Below are positions 46,286-54,949 of a DNA stretch of 64,000 bases, piece by piece. The notes under the pieces are model-generated. The model had not been told where the DNA came from, did not search any database, and was given only the letters and a program-made list of their open reading frames with translations. Position 1 is the stretch's first letter, and every line of letters begins with the position of its first letter. The translations under genes and the position numbers were made by a program. The stretch is taken from positions 105,947 to 169,946 of the forward strand of contig NZ_JAAVSC010000001.1 of assembly GCF_012641095.1 (NCBI RefSeq), written 5' to 3'. The stretch comes from Lactobacillus sp. HBUAS51381. Its GTDB lineage: Bacteria; Bacillota; Bacilli; Lactobacillales; Lactobacillaceae.

Positions 46286-46308
46286 GTCACCCCTTTTCAC
46301 TCAAGCAT

Positions 46309-46352
46309 CGTGACCAATCATTATTGAATAAATTCGATAATGATTGGTCACG
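46309..46352. repeat. 16-bp perfect inverted repeat upstream of the toxin gene
   Basis: CGTGACCAATCATTAT and ATAATGATTGGTCACG with a 12-nt spacer. No T-run follows on either strand. The rest of the 590-bp gap (46353-46760) contains no gene I can support. Confidence 0.8.
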
Positions 46353-46762
46353 TATTTTGAAACACAGTACTTTTGGTATCAGATTAGAGATTCGTGTTTG
46401 TAGAGACAATGTCATGATGAAAGTGAACTACAGCGGTTGCTTGCAAGTCGCCACTAGAATAGGGTCTGAGTGTCAGCTCTTGATCTGGAATAGTTATCGA
46501 TCACCTCCAAAGGTTGAATTGAGCATAGCACAGATTAGTTTTTAAGAAGAGGAACATACGTTTCCTAGATGCCCAAATTTTTGTATTTGTTACTTGATTA
46601 CAATTGAAAGTTACTTGCCGATTAAAAAAACACCGTCAGCACGCGGCTCTACGGTGGTTAATCGCTATTGTTTAAAAATGAGGCTGAGGACAAACGCAAT
46701 CATGGCGCTAATAGTGTAATGCTGTGGAAAACTGCCGAAAATGGGCAACTGTTTTCGTCACA

Positions 46763-46800
46763 CAAAAAACCCCCGCCAAAGCCAATGCTTCGGTAGGGGC
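46763..46800 (-). terminator. Terminator of the second arylsulfotransferase-like gene
   Basis: GGCCCCTACCGAAGC pairs imperfectly with GCTTTGGCGGGGG, followed on the minus strand by T6. Confidence 0.75.
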
Positions 46801-46845
46801 CAACCGCCCCAATCAGGGCAGGATGTTCTTGATTAAGTCAGTGAC

Positions 46846-48561
46846 CTAGCTAAGATCAAACGTGTAGTTGCTAGGGAATAACGGTTGCCGGTAGGCCCGG
46901 TACACGTAGCCCTTATCCGGAATGTTGTCGACGTGGAGGTTGAAGACTTGCTGATCGCCAGCCACTTCGATAATGTTGCTCCCGGTCCCCTTCTTGGCGT
47001 TCAGGTAACCGAAGTCAATCAGGTGGTTACCGTTGCTTAGACGCTGACTATTTCCGATACGGTCGGTGAAATTAGCCTTGCCCAAGCCCTTGCCGTACGC
47101 CCAGTTTTGCTTAATGGTCATGTGTTTTTCGTTGACCGTATATTGAACGGCCTGGGAATACTTGCCACTGGTTTGCTTATCTCCGTTCGTGACCGCGTAA
47201 TTGTTGTCGTAGAGCAGGAGGTCCTTGGTATTGGCGTTGCCATCGTGATCACTCAGGAGGTAGGCCGCGTGTTGGCCCCCGGTAATGCTGGTGCCCTTGG
47301 CGGCTTGTAAGACGAATGGCCGGTACGCTTTCGGCCAGTCCTTGGTTTTCTTGCCGGAGAAGAGCCACTTGATATTGCCGGTCTTGTAATCCATCTTCAT
47401 CACGAGATCTTGGTGCCGGCTAGATATGACCAAACTCTTATCGGACTTGTCATAGTAGAGGGCGTTGTTGTGCAGCCAATCGACTTTACCGTCAGACCGC
47501 GTGGAGGAGTCGTACTTCTTCCACATGTTCTTCGGCAGAATTCGCTTCATGTCGAGGACCTTAACAACCTTCCCCGTCTTGTGGGAAATCTCGACGATGG
47601 TGTCCTCGACGTATTTACTCCCGTCGGAAACGGTTGCCAGCAAGTTGTGATTTGGCAATTCGATGACGTCGTGGTGAATAACCGTTGTTTCTTGGTTATT
47701 TTCGGCCGTCGTAGTAGCCTTGACGTTTTCGGTACTCTTGGTCTTATTACTGATGTGATACTGCTGGTAAACGCGACCCAGATAATCGGTCTCAATCAGG
47801 TCGTTGTAGACCATGTGGGAATTATCCTTTTTGTTCATCAGAATAATGTGCCCATTGCTGAGCTGTTTATAGATGTGCTGAGCGTAGTTGTCGGAATACC
47901 ACCGGACCGCGCCATCGGCATCGACGGCGAATGGCCGCTGGGTGGAACGAATCAGGAAGGTCATCTGGTTATTGCCCAGCTTCATTTTGGCCTTGTCATT
48001 TTTAGTGACGGTCAACTTCAGGTGAGCGAGGTTTTTAGCCAGTGACTTGGTCTGAATGTTAAGGGTTTTCGTGGTCACTTTCCCCGTTTTGGTGGTTAAA
48101 CGAACCTTGACCGTGTTGTTATAAGCGGCGTACAGGCCGACAATGGGCAAGCTATGGGTCTTATGATAGCCACTGATGGTGTTGGTCACCGAAGTCTTGC
48201 TGGACTTGCCAACGACCGTGTAGCTGACCTTAACGGCGTCGTCCGTCTTGAACAGCGCGATGGCTGAGAGCGGCGAGGTGCCGTAAGGATTAAGCTGAAC
48301 GTACATGTTATCGGCGGTATAGTTGCCGGAATTCAGCTTGGCCTTCAGACTGGCCGTGGTCTTAGCCTGTTGGTCTTTGAGCGTGGAAACGAGGCTACTC
48401 CCAATATTCCGCTTAATCTTGTCGGTCGACAGGATGGCCGAATCCTTTACGCGTTGCGGTTGCTTGGGCTGATCAGCCTTGGTGGACTGCGCACAGCCGG
48501 TTAATGCGAGGACGACGAAGGCTGCCCCAATCAGCCAACCAAAGCGTCTATGTTTTCTCAA
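46846..48561 (-). CDS. Aryl-sulfate sulfotransferase-like lipoprotein (paralogue 2)
   Basis: 571 aa. The N-terminus is a lipoprotein signal with lipobox LTGC (Cys at residue 23), so it is anchored by lipid on the outer face. The rest is collinear with paralogue 1: VIHHDVIELPN (about 294), DWLHNNAL (about 360), SSRHQDLV and TGGQHAA (about 427). The spacing of these motifs is almost identical in the two proteins. The start codon is TTG, set by AAAGTGGTG six bases upstream. The second catalytic context has Leu where paralogue 1 has Phe. Sulfuryl transfer to phenolic compounds is the family activity, unproven here. Confidence 0.85.
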   Translation of the reverse strand: MRKHRRFGWLIGAAFVVLALTGCAQSTKADQPKQPQRVKDSAILSTDKIKRNIGSSLVSTLKDQQAKTTASLKAKLNSGNYTADNMYVQLNPYGTSPLSAIALFKTDDAVKVSYTVVGKSSKTSVTNTISGYHKTHSLPIVGLYAAYNNTVKVRLTTKTGKVTTKTLNIQTKSLAKNLAHLKLTVTKNDKAKMKLGNNQMTFLIRSTQRPFAVDADGAVRWYSDNYAQHIYKQLSNGHIILMNKKDNSHMVYNDLIETDYLGRVYQQYHISNKTKSTENVKATTTAENNQETTVIHHDVIELPNHNLLATVSDGSKYVEDTIVEISHKTGKVVKVLDMKRILPKNMWKKYDSSTRSDGKVDWLHNNALYYDKSDKSLVISSRHQDLVMKMDYKTGNIKWLFSGKKTKDWPKAYRPFVLQAAKGTSITGGQHAAYLLSDHDGNANTKDLLLYDNNYAVTNGDKQTSGKYSQAVQYTVNEKHMTIKQNWAYGKGLGKANFTDRIGNSQRLSNGNHLIDFGYLNAKKGTGSNIIEVAGDQQVFNLHVDNIPDKGYVYRAYRQPLFPSNYTFDLS

Positions 48562-48803
48562 AATGACACCACTTTCTCTAAGTATTGATACGATTGATAA
48601 TAGATACCTAACGCAACCAATCGTACCTGTTTATTAATTATAGGATGCGTTTTCAATGGAATTATTAGAGAGTTGTGAAGATAATATGACTTTTAAGGCT
48701 TTTTTAAAGTTTCACCGTTCCACATGGCTCTAAAATGTCCGTACTGTTTATGGTACAATGAAACAATCATGGATAGTTAGGTTTACATAGAGGAGGATTT
48801 TTT

Positions 48804-49535
48804 GTGGATTCACAAGATCGTATTAATTTTAAATTAGGGGCCAAGCGGCAAGTCTTGGACAATATTGGATTTTACATCTTGCTATCGATTCTGTGGCTAG
48901 CACTCAACTGGATTGGCGGCATGGTTTACGAGCGGAGCATGAACGTCTTTACCCAGACGGTGACGAATAACGGCGGAACCTTTCTGTCGGGGGTCTTTTC
49001 GTTTGGCTGGTTGCTGATTATCGCCGGTCAAATGATGCGTGCGGGGACACGGTTAACGATGATCGACATTGATCGGGGCAATGCCGAATTAAACAATCCC
49101 ATTCAGCGGAGCTTTAAGCTGTTCGACAACGGCCGTTACTTCTTGGGGTGGCTGTTTATTGGGATTTTAATTGGAATCTTTACGTTCCTGTGGAGCCTGT
49201 TATTGGTGGTGCCAGGGATCATCAAGGCTTATTCCTACTCCCAGGCCTTCTTCTTGTATCGGGATGCGGTCGACAAGGGTGAGGACCTTTCGGCGTTGCA
49301 AGCCATTACCAAGTCCCGGGAAATGATGAACGGCAACAAGGCCTTCCTGTTTATCATGGATTTGAGCTATATTGGCTGGTTCCTCCTGAGTTTCATTACG
49401 TTTGGGTTAGCCAGCTTGTTCGTGCAACCGTACTACGATATGGCACGGGCGAAGTTCTTCAACCAATTGGTTGTGCGTCACGACGATCCGCAGGCAGCGG
49501 TGGCCGGGGATGACGACGACACGCCACAGTCGTAA
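48804..49535 (+). CDS. DUF975 family membrane protein
   Basis: 243 aa with about five hydrophobic segments and DUF975 marks: RAGTRLTMIDIDRG, GWLFIGILIGIFTFLWSLLLVVPGIIKAYSYSQAFFLYRD, SREMMNGNKAFLF. The tail is acidic (DDDDTPQS). The start codon is GTG after GAGGAGGA. Function unknown; the family is widespread in lactobacilli and streptococci. It is monocistronic. Confidence 0.82.
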   Translation: MDSQDRINFKLGAKRQVLDNIGFYILLSILWLALNWIGGMVYERSMNVFTQTVTNNGGTFLSGVFSFGWLLIIAGQMMRAGTRLTMIDIDRGNAELNNPIQRSFKLFDNGRYFLGWLFIGILIGIFTFLWSLLLVVPGIIKAYSYSQAFFLYRDAVDKGEDLSALQAITKSREMMNGNKAFLFIMDLSYIGWFLLSFITFGLASLFVQPYYDMARAKFFNQLVVRHDDPQAAVAGDDDDTPQS

Positions 49536-49575
49536 TTTGGCTGAATGCCAATCGATAATCATTAAATCAAACATT

Positions 49576-49612
49576 AAGGCTAGTAGAGTGCTGACTTTAC
49601 TGGCCTTTTTTC
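49576..49612 (+). terminator. Terminator of the DUF975 gene
   Basis: AAGGCTAGTA pairs with TACTGGCCTT, followed by T6. Confidence 0.7.
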
Positions 49613-49699
49613 TACGCTAAGTTGACCGCAAGAAAGCAACCAGTCGCCTTGATTCACGTGCAAGCCAGCCTAAACATTATTGTGGATTAATGTTGCTAT

Positions 49700-49830
49700 T
49701 TCAGCGATGCCACCGCACATTTAATGTTTTTCAACCGCCGGAATCTCTGGCAGCCGTAGGTGGTCGTTGATGAGTAGTTTAATGGCGGCAAGTCTTGCCG
49801 GCTGGGGATTGGATTGTGTTCGCAAGCTTT
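49700..49830 (-). repeat. Dispersed repeat, internally deleted copy D
   Basis: Same strand sense as copy B. The left part (CACCGCACATTTA, then CAACC) aligns with B at about 18249-18285 and the right part (GGAATCTCTGGCAGCCG to GCTGGGGATTGGATTGTGTT) with B from about 18442, so about 155 bp of B are missing at the junction near 49738. It lies in the 400-bp gap before the GntR operon. Confidence 0.75.
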
Positions 49831-49871
49831 GAACGAGACGCTCATCAATCAATAAATTTTCACGTAAGGGG

Positions 49872-49905
49872 TTGTCTTTCTAACTGTACTAGGTATAATA
49901 GTACA
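49872..49905 (+). promoter_or_regulatory. Promoter and YtrA-type operator of the GntR/ABC operon
   Basis: TTGTCT (49872-49877), 16-bp spacer, TATAAT (49894-49899). The -10 box lies within a perfect inverted repeat TGTACTA N7 TAGTACA (49885-49905), so a bound repressor would block RNA polymerase directly. Confidence 0.8.
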
Positions 49906-49940
49906 CACAGAACACGTAGCCATACCAAGGGGTGAAAAAC

Positions 49941-50315
49941 ATGCAAGTTAACGATCAGTCCAGCTTGCCGTACTACGAACAGCTGGTGTTACGCGTCAAA
50001 CAGCAGATCGTCCAGGGCATCTTGCGACCGGGGGACCGGTTGCCGTCAGTCAGAGAAATGGCGCGGCAAGAGCAGCTTAACCCGAACACGGTCAGCAAGG
50101 CCTACAAGCAGTTGGAAGCCCAGCAAGTCATCACCACGGTCCACGGGAAGGGCACTTACGTCCGCGAGACAACCCCACCAGCCGGCGATTCAGCTCAGGT
50201 GATTGCCTCGAAGAAACAGCTCCTGACGTTACTCACGGAGATTCGGTACCTCGGCGTACCGCTGGACAAAGTTGTCGATTGGATCAGAGCGGCATATGAG
50301 GGGGTAGAGCAATGA
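49941..50315 (+). CDS. GntR family regulator, YtrA subfamily
   Basis: 124 aa. Winged helix PYYEQLVLRVKQQIVQGILRPGDRLPSVREMARQEQLNPNTVSKAYKQLEAQQVI plus a short dimerisation tail. The ATG at 49941 follows AAGGGGTG by six bases. The stop overlaps the next gene start (ATGA), so it is translationally coupled to the ABC ATPase. It very likely binds the palindrome at the operon promoter and autoregulates. Confidence 0.9.
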   Translation: MQVNDQSSLPYYEQLVLRVKQQIVQGILRPGDRLPSVREMARQEQLNPNTVSKAYKQLEAQQVITTVHGKGTYVRETTPPAGDSAQVIASKKQLLTLLTEIRYLGVPLDKVVDWIRAAYEGVEQ

Positions 50316-51205
50316 CACTACAAGTCACGGCATTAAGCAAACAAATCAGCGGACGACCAATCATTCAGGACATTAACTTTGAATGGGCGCCCGGCGAAAT
50401 CATCGGGTTAGTCGGCCGAAACGGGGTAGGGAAGACCACGTTATTTCGGACGATGATGAATCACTATGTTCCAGAGGCGGGCCAGCTCACCATTGATGGT
50501 GAGGATGTGCAACAGACCCCGCAGTTACAACAGCAATTATTCTTTATTGATACGCAATACAACTTTCTCAGCACTTATCGCCTGTGGGAACTGCCACGGT
50601 TCTTCGGCACGGTGTACCCACAGTTTGATGAAAAGCGGTTCATGGCGCTGATTCAACGCTTCAAGTTGGATGCCAACAGCCAGTATCGCCGTTTGTCCAA
50701 GGGGATGCGGGCACTGGTCAATCTGATCTTGGCGCTGACGTCTAACGCCACCTACATCATCTTGGATGAACCCTTCGATGGGCTGGATGTGATTGTGCGA
50801 GAAAATATCGCCACGATGGTGATCGACGAGGTCGCCGATCAGCGGAAGGGCTTCCTGATTTCTTCACACGATCTCAATGAGCTCGATGGCTTGAGCGATC
50901 GCGTGCTCTTGTTGAAGAACAGTCAGTTGGTGCACGACTACAATCTGGAAGAGGTGCGGGCACGGGCCAAGAAGATTCAGTTGGTCTTAAACGACAAGGT
51001 GATTCCAGACGTGATTAAGCAGCAGGGCAAATTGATTCGTGTCTCCGGTCGGGTCCTAGTTGTGGTCATCACCGACTACACACCGGCCATTGACCAAGAA
51101 TTAAAGGCGCTGCATCCGGTCCTGTTCGAAGAGCTACCGTTGACGCTGGAAGACCTGTTCCGGGCCAATTTAGCCCATGACACCGGTTATCAGATGATGA
51201 AGTAG
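50312..51205 (+). CDS. ABC transporter ATP-binding protein, YtrB-like
   Basis: 297 aa. Walker A GRNGVGKTT, a degenerate signature LSKGMRALVNLIL, Walker B YIILDEPFDGLD and the H-loop in SSHDLNELD. It overlaps the GntR stop by 4 nt and is followed by the permease after 17 bases. The family with GntR partner responds to cell-wall-active antibiotics in Bacillus; here the substrate is unknown. Confidence 0.9.
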   Translation: MTLQVTALSKQISGRPIIQDINFEWAPGEIIGLVGRNGVGKTTLFRTMMNHYVPEAGQLTIDGEDVQQTPQLQQQLFFIDTQYNFLSTYRLWELPRFFGTVYPQFDEKRFMALIQRFKLDANSQYRRLSKGMRALVNLILALTSNATYIILDEPFDGLDVIVRENIATMVIDEVADQRKGFLISSHDLNELDGLSDRVLLLKNSQLVHDYNLEEVRARAKKIQLVLNDKVIPDVIKQQGKLIRVSGRVLVVVITDYTPAIDQELKALHPVLFEELPLTLEDLFRANLAHDTGYQMMK

Positions 51206-51222
51206 GGGGGAGAACACGACAC

Positions 51223-52167
51223 ATGTTTAAACAAAGAATTGATCAATTAATTTGGCAACGACACCGGCGCATTTTGTTTGCGATCGCGGTGGTAACACTG
51301 CTTGGCGTGCTGATTATCTCGTTAACCGCCCTACACAGCGTGGTAACGAATAACGAGACCCATCAGTTGGTTGACGCCAATCTGATTAGGCAGTGGCGGC
51401 CCTACAACGGCGGGTACTTCTCGGCATACTCCATGTGGTTATTCCTGGCTGCCTGGTTGAGTGGGCTGGCCGTCATGCACTTGGATTTGCGGGATAATTT
51501 CAATCAGTTTCTGTTTAGCAGTGGGTATAGCCGCAAACGGGTGTACTGGTCTAAACTCAAGGTGACGTGGGCAGTTCTGTTACTGCTTGACGTCGTGGCA
51601 ACGGCGATGGAATATTTGATCTACTGGATTGGCACGCCGCACGGCTACACGTGGACCATTGCTTGGCCGGGCATATTAACTTCGTGGGTGGTCGGCTTAA
51701 GCATGTCGATTGGCCTGTTTGCCATCAGCTGGTTTGCCGCGGTCATCGTGGGACAATCAGGGCCGTTAATTGCCACGGTCGCAGGCTTTACAATTTCTTT
51801 AGCAGGTTTTGCTGGAATTGGTGGTACTATCTTAACTAAGGAGCCGTTCTCGCTGACAAGCGATCAGGTGATGTGGCTGTCACTGATTGTTTGGCTGATT
51901 GCCTCAGTGATTTTATTCTTCTGGGGAGCGGCTCTGTATCAACATCTTTCACTGGAACACAATGGTGAGTACTTATTGTTCCCGCATTTACGGGTGCCGG
52001 TATACATTGTCTTTGTTCTCTACGTGACGTTATTGTTCAGCTGGTCTTCGGATGGTGTCTCGACAGTCGTTTCCTTCGTGCTGTCGGCGCTGTTCGGCTA
52101 CGCTTGGCTATGGCGTCCGCGGTTGGGTGAAAAATGGCATCAATGGCGTGAACATAATCAAGGCTAG
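51223..52167 (+). CDS. ABC transporter permease of the GntR operon
   Basis: 314 aa, seven or eight hydrophobic helices. The N-terminus is cytoplasmic and basic (QLIWQRHRRILFAIAVV), followed by an extracellular loop with NETHQLVDANL and helices such as YSMWLFLAAWLSGLAVMHLDL and FAISWFAAVIVGQSGPLIATVAGF. It shows only the general shape of ABC-2 permeases. GGGGGGAG precedes ATG. It is the last gene of the three-gene operon. Confidence 0.85.
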   Translation: MFKQRIDQLIWQRHRRILFAIAVVTLLGVLIISLTALHSVVTNNETHQLVDANLIRQWRPYNGGYFSAYSMWLFLAAWLSGLAVMHLDLRDNFNQFLFSSGYSRKRVYWSKLKVTWAVLLLLDVVATAMEYLIYWIGTPHGYTWTIAWPGILTSWVVGLSMSIGLFAISWFAAVIVGQSGPLIATVAGFTISLAGFAGIGGTILTKEPFSLTSDQVMWLSLIVWLIASVILFFWGAALYQHLSLEHNGEYLLFPHLRVPVYIVFVLYVTLLFSWSSDGVSTVVSFVLSALFGYAWLWRPRLGEKWHQWREHNQG

Positions 52168-52328
52168 AGAGTAGGATTTAAAAAGGTGTCATAGCGGTGA
52201 TTAGCGGCTTGGGGAAGTGCGCGGCACCAAGGGGAGCGTTGATCCGTTGGGGAATGGGTCGACGATAGAAAACGGGCAGTCTCAGCGATAAATGCTGGGG
52301 CTGCCCGATTTTTGTAGGACTGAAATGG

Positions 52329-52679
52329 TTAAGACCGCAGAATCTTCGCCAGCGGCTTACCCTTGGCTAATTCATCGATTAATTTATCGAGATAACGGAG
52401 GCGTTGCATGGTGGGATTGGCCACGTCCTCGACCCGTACGCCGCAGACGACGCCGGTAATCCGCTTGGCCTGTGGATTGAAGTTGGGGGCAGCGGTCATG
52501 AAGGTCGCGCAGTCAACCTGTTGGTCCAGTTGGCGGTGGAGCGTGGCGTGATCGTAGCCGGTTAGCCAGGTGATGATGGCCTCAACCTCGGCCTCAGTGC
52601 GGCCCTTCTTTGCGGCCTTTTGGACGTAGAGCGGGTAAACCTTGGCAAAGCTGATCTTGAAAACCCGTGGTTCGGTCAT
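52329..52679 (-). CDS. DUF2200 family protein
   Basis: 116 aa soluble protein matching DUF2200: FKISFAKVYPLYVQKAAKKGRTEAEVEAIITWLTGYD, then CATFMTAAPNFNPQAKRITGVVCGVRVEDVANPTMQRLRYLDKLIDELAKGKPLAKIL. AAGGGAG precedes the ATG at 52679, and the YdbT-like gene ends 13 bases upstream of that start, so it is probably the last gene of that operon. Function unknown. Confidence 0.85.
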   Translation of the reverse strand: MTEPRVFKISFAKVYPLYVQKAAKKGRTEAEVEAIITWLTGYDHATLHRQLDQQVDCATFMTAAPNFNPQAKRITGVVCGVRVEDVANPTMQRLRYLDKLIDELAKGKPLAKILRS

Positions 52680-52692
52680 GGTCAGGACTCCC

Positions 52693-54171
52693 TTAAACGG
52701 TGTGGAGGTACCAGTCATAAATCCGCTGGGCCTGTTCCGCCCGCAGATAGCGTAACTCAATGCTTTGATTCTTATTGCCGTGACGGACGTTAACGATGAG
52801 GTGCATCAATTGCTTGCGTTTCATCCAGACCGATTGTTCTAATCGCATGGACTGAATCATTTCGGCGGGCAGGTAGTAGGTCTCCTTGGTCCAGACGTGG
52901 CCAGTCTGAAGCGCCAGCATCGTAGGCGTCATCAGATGACCACCCGTCTGCCGGGCCGCGAACAGGCCTTGGAAGTAGGCCAGCACGAGAACCAGGGCAA
53001 ATAGCCACCACAGATGGGGCCAGAACCACGTCGCAATCGCTACCGGGACCAGGGCGACAAGTAAGGCGTTGCGCACCAGATACCACTTGCGCCGGTCGGC
53101 CACGTTGAGATCACCGAGATCCGGTGTGTGATCGGGTAGCCAGCCGAGAAAATCCGGGGCCACATCGTAGAGCTGGGCTTGGGGGACCGCCGGTAAAATG
53201 ACCAGGTCGTCATCGTCGTCTTCCGAGGCGGCCTTGGAGGCCAGCAGGACCTGAACCGTTTGAATGTGTAGCCACTGGCGAAAGACATTTTGCTTGATAC
53301 GAATGGCCTGAATCCGTCTGAGCGGTGCCGTAATCGTATTGCGCTGGAAGAACCCCTTGGCCGTCTTGAGCTGATCGCCCTGCAGCGTCACATCAAAGTG
53401 GTAGTAGCGCAGGTAGGTCCAGAGAAAGGCGCCGACCCACGCGATTAGAATCACGACGAGCGCACCGGCAACGAGGATAATCAGGGCCAGATGGGTGGCG
53501 TCACTGATCAGCGTGTCGGTCCAGCTACGGGGAATCTTGTTGTAGAGGGCTAAAAGAATCAACAATAAGGGGATAAATCCCGTCGAGGTTACCGCAAATT
53601 TAAACAGCGTTCGGTTGTTGATGCGGTAGTGGGCGGCGGCTGGAATTTCGACGGCCGGTTGTTCGGGACTTGCCGTTGTTTCCGTTGCGTCCGGATTTGG
53701 GGCCGCACGCACCGTCTCGGTTGTCGCCGTTTCGGTGGCTGGCGTCCCTTGGCGGTAATGGTCAATCTGATCCGCTAACGTCGTGGGTACCGCGGCAAGG
53801 CGGGCCTCGGGCTTATTATCATCGTGGCTCGCCGTCTCAATGGATACCTCCTCTAGCTTGAACGGCGCCAGGAAGAACCATTGCTTCCGTTGGACCGTTT
53901 GAATCCGCGCATAGGGGATGTGCTCGTGGTGGCGGACGAAGACCCCGGAGTTAATCTCAACGGCTTGGGGCGTGACGCGATAACTCAGCGTCGCCCAGCG
54001 AATAATCGGCCAGACGAGAATGGCGATGATGACCAGCACCCAGCCGAGTGCGAACCAGACGGGCTGCTTGTAGAGGGAAATGAGAAGAATCAATAAGTAC
54101 CAGTAATCCTTGATGGAATGGGCGATGTGGAGCAGTAAGCCCAGTGGGTGCGTTCGTTTAGGCTTGGTCAT
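52693..54171 (-). CDS. PH domain-containing membrane protein, YdbT-like
   Basis: 492 aa with three bPH_2 domains interleaved with paired hydrophobic helices. The first PH segment is LSYRVTPQAVEINSGVFVRHHEHIPYARIQTVQ, the second FDVTLQGDQLKTAKGFFQRNTITAPLRRIQAIRIKQN, the third near WTKETYYLPAEMIQSMRLEQS. A Thr/Ala/Pro-rich insert (about 145-180) separates the first two. It overlaps the YdbS-like gene by 14 bases, as in Bacillus ydbS-ydbT, where the pair has been linked to resistance to antimicrobial compounds; role here is inferred. Confidence 0.87.
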   Translation of the reverse strand: MTKPKRTHPLGLLLHIAHSIKDYWYLLILLISLYKQPVWFALGWVLVIIAILVWPIIRWATLSYRVTPQAVEINSGVFVRHHEHIPYARIQTVQRKQWFFLAPFKLEEVSIETASHDDNKPEARLAAVPTTLADQIDHYRQGTPATETATTETVRAAPNPDATETTASPEQPAVEIPAAAHYRINNRTLFKFAVTSTGFIPLLLILLALYNKIPRSWTDTLISDATHLALIILVAGALVVILIAWVGAFLWTYLRYYHFDVTLQGDQLKTAKGFFQRNTITAPLRRIQAIRIKQNVFRQWLHIQTVQVLLASKAASEDDDDDLVILPAVPQAQLYDVAPDFLGWLPDHTPDLGDLNVADRRKWYLVRNALLVALVPVAIATWFWPHLWWLFALVLVLAYFQGLFAARQTGGHLMTPTMLALQTGHVWTKETYYLPAEMIQSMRLEQSVWMKRKQLMHLIVNVRHGNKNQSIELRYLRAEQAQRIYDWYLHTV

Positions 54172-54634
54172 GGCGGGCCTCCCGTGCGAGCCGCATGATC
54201 TGTTCGCGCAAGGCTTCGGCTTCGTCGAGTTCCAGTCCTTCGATACCGTGATTGGTGGAGGCCGTAGCGATGGACACCTTGGTGAGCTTCTGCCATTGCA
54301 GTAGTGGGCCGGCGTTTAACGTGACATTTTGGACCCGCGCAATGGGGATGGCGACGCGCTTTTTAAAGATCATGCCGGACTGCATTTCCACGGCCACCGC
54401 TGAGATTTGGTAGCGGGTGAACCGGTAGCGGTAGGGGATCAGCGCCACTTCACCGATGAATTCGAGGATGGTAAACGCGGCGAAGATGGTGACCAGCCAG
54501 AATGGCCAGTCCCAATACTTATAGGCCAGCCAGATGAGACCGGTAATGACCAGTAGCGCGATAAAACTCCCCACGGCACTGAGTCGCCAGATCAGCTTGA
54601 TCCGCTGGGGCAAATGGTGATTTTCAGTTGACAT
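54158..54634 (-). CDS. PH domain-containing membrane protein, YdbS-like
   Basis: 158 aa: two hydrophobic helices (LSAVGSFIALLVITGLIWLAY, WPFWLVTIFAAFTILEFIG) then one bPH_2 domain (YRFTRYQISAVAVEMQSGMIFKKRVAIPIARVQNVTLNAGPLLQWQKL). The start at MSTENH follows GGAGAGGAG by 12 bases. It is first gene of the operon ydbS-ydbT-DUF2200. Confidence 0.87.
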   Translation of the reverse strand: MSTENHHLPQRIKLIWRLSAVGSFIALLVITGLIWLAYKYWDWPFWLVTIFAAFTILEFIGEVALIPYRYRFTRYQISAVAVEMQSGMIFKKRVAIPIARVQNVTLNAGPLLQWQKLTKVSIATASTNHGIEGLELDEAEALREQIMRLAREARHDQA

Positions 54635-54787
54635 AAATGCAAAAAACTCCTCTCCTGATGCATTAAGTGTAGCAAGTTGGTTGATGGCTGACAACTGGTG
54701 GTGAAAATAAGTTTGGCTAGAAATTTTTTATCGTTGAACTGACGGGCGGTTTACCGTTTGACTAGCCCATTTTTTTAAAAGTCGTGT

Positions 54788-54816
54788 TTGACGGATGGGA
54801 CGCCGGCTCGTATAAT
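54788..54816 (+). promoter_or_regulatory. Promoter of the deoxyribosyltransferase leader
   Basis: Near-consensus TTGACG, 17-bp spacer, TATAAT. Confidence 0.85.
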
Positions 54817-54837
54817 ACTTACAACAACCAAATAAGT

Positions 54838-54949
54838 CCTTTTAATTTAGTCCCGTGAGGCTAGAAAGGTACGGTAGAAGTCATTTGCGTGCGTCTAAAC
54901 GTAAGTGTACCTAGCGGCCGGAATTCTAACGGGATTCGGTCGCTTTTTT
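54838..54949 (+). promoter_or_regulatory. PyrR-type attenuator leader
   Basis: AGTCCCGTGAGGCT at 54849-54862 matches the PyrR-binding loop (AGTCCnGnGAGGCT), enclosed by CCTTTT and AAAGG arms. Downstream lies an intrinsic terminator (GCGGCCGGAAT with ATTCGGTCGC, T6; 54914-54949). The gene start follows 44 bases later. UMP-bound PyrR would stabilise the anti-antiterminator and reduce read-through. Confidence 0.75.

Noticed and set aside
46246..46545. Plus-strand open frame opposite the toxin promoter region
   Set aside because: It spans the operator palindrome and the 16-bp inverted repeat, has no ribosome site and no recognisable protein pattern.
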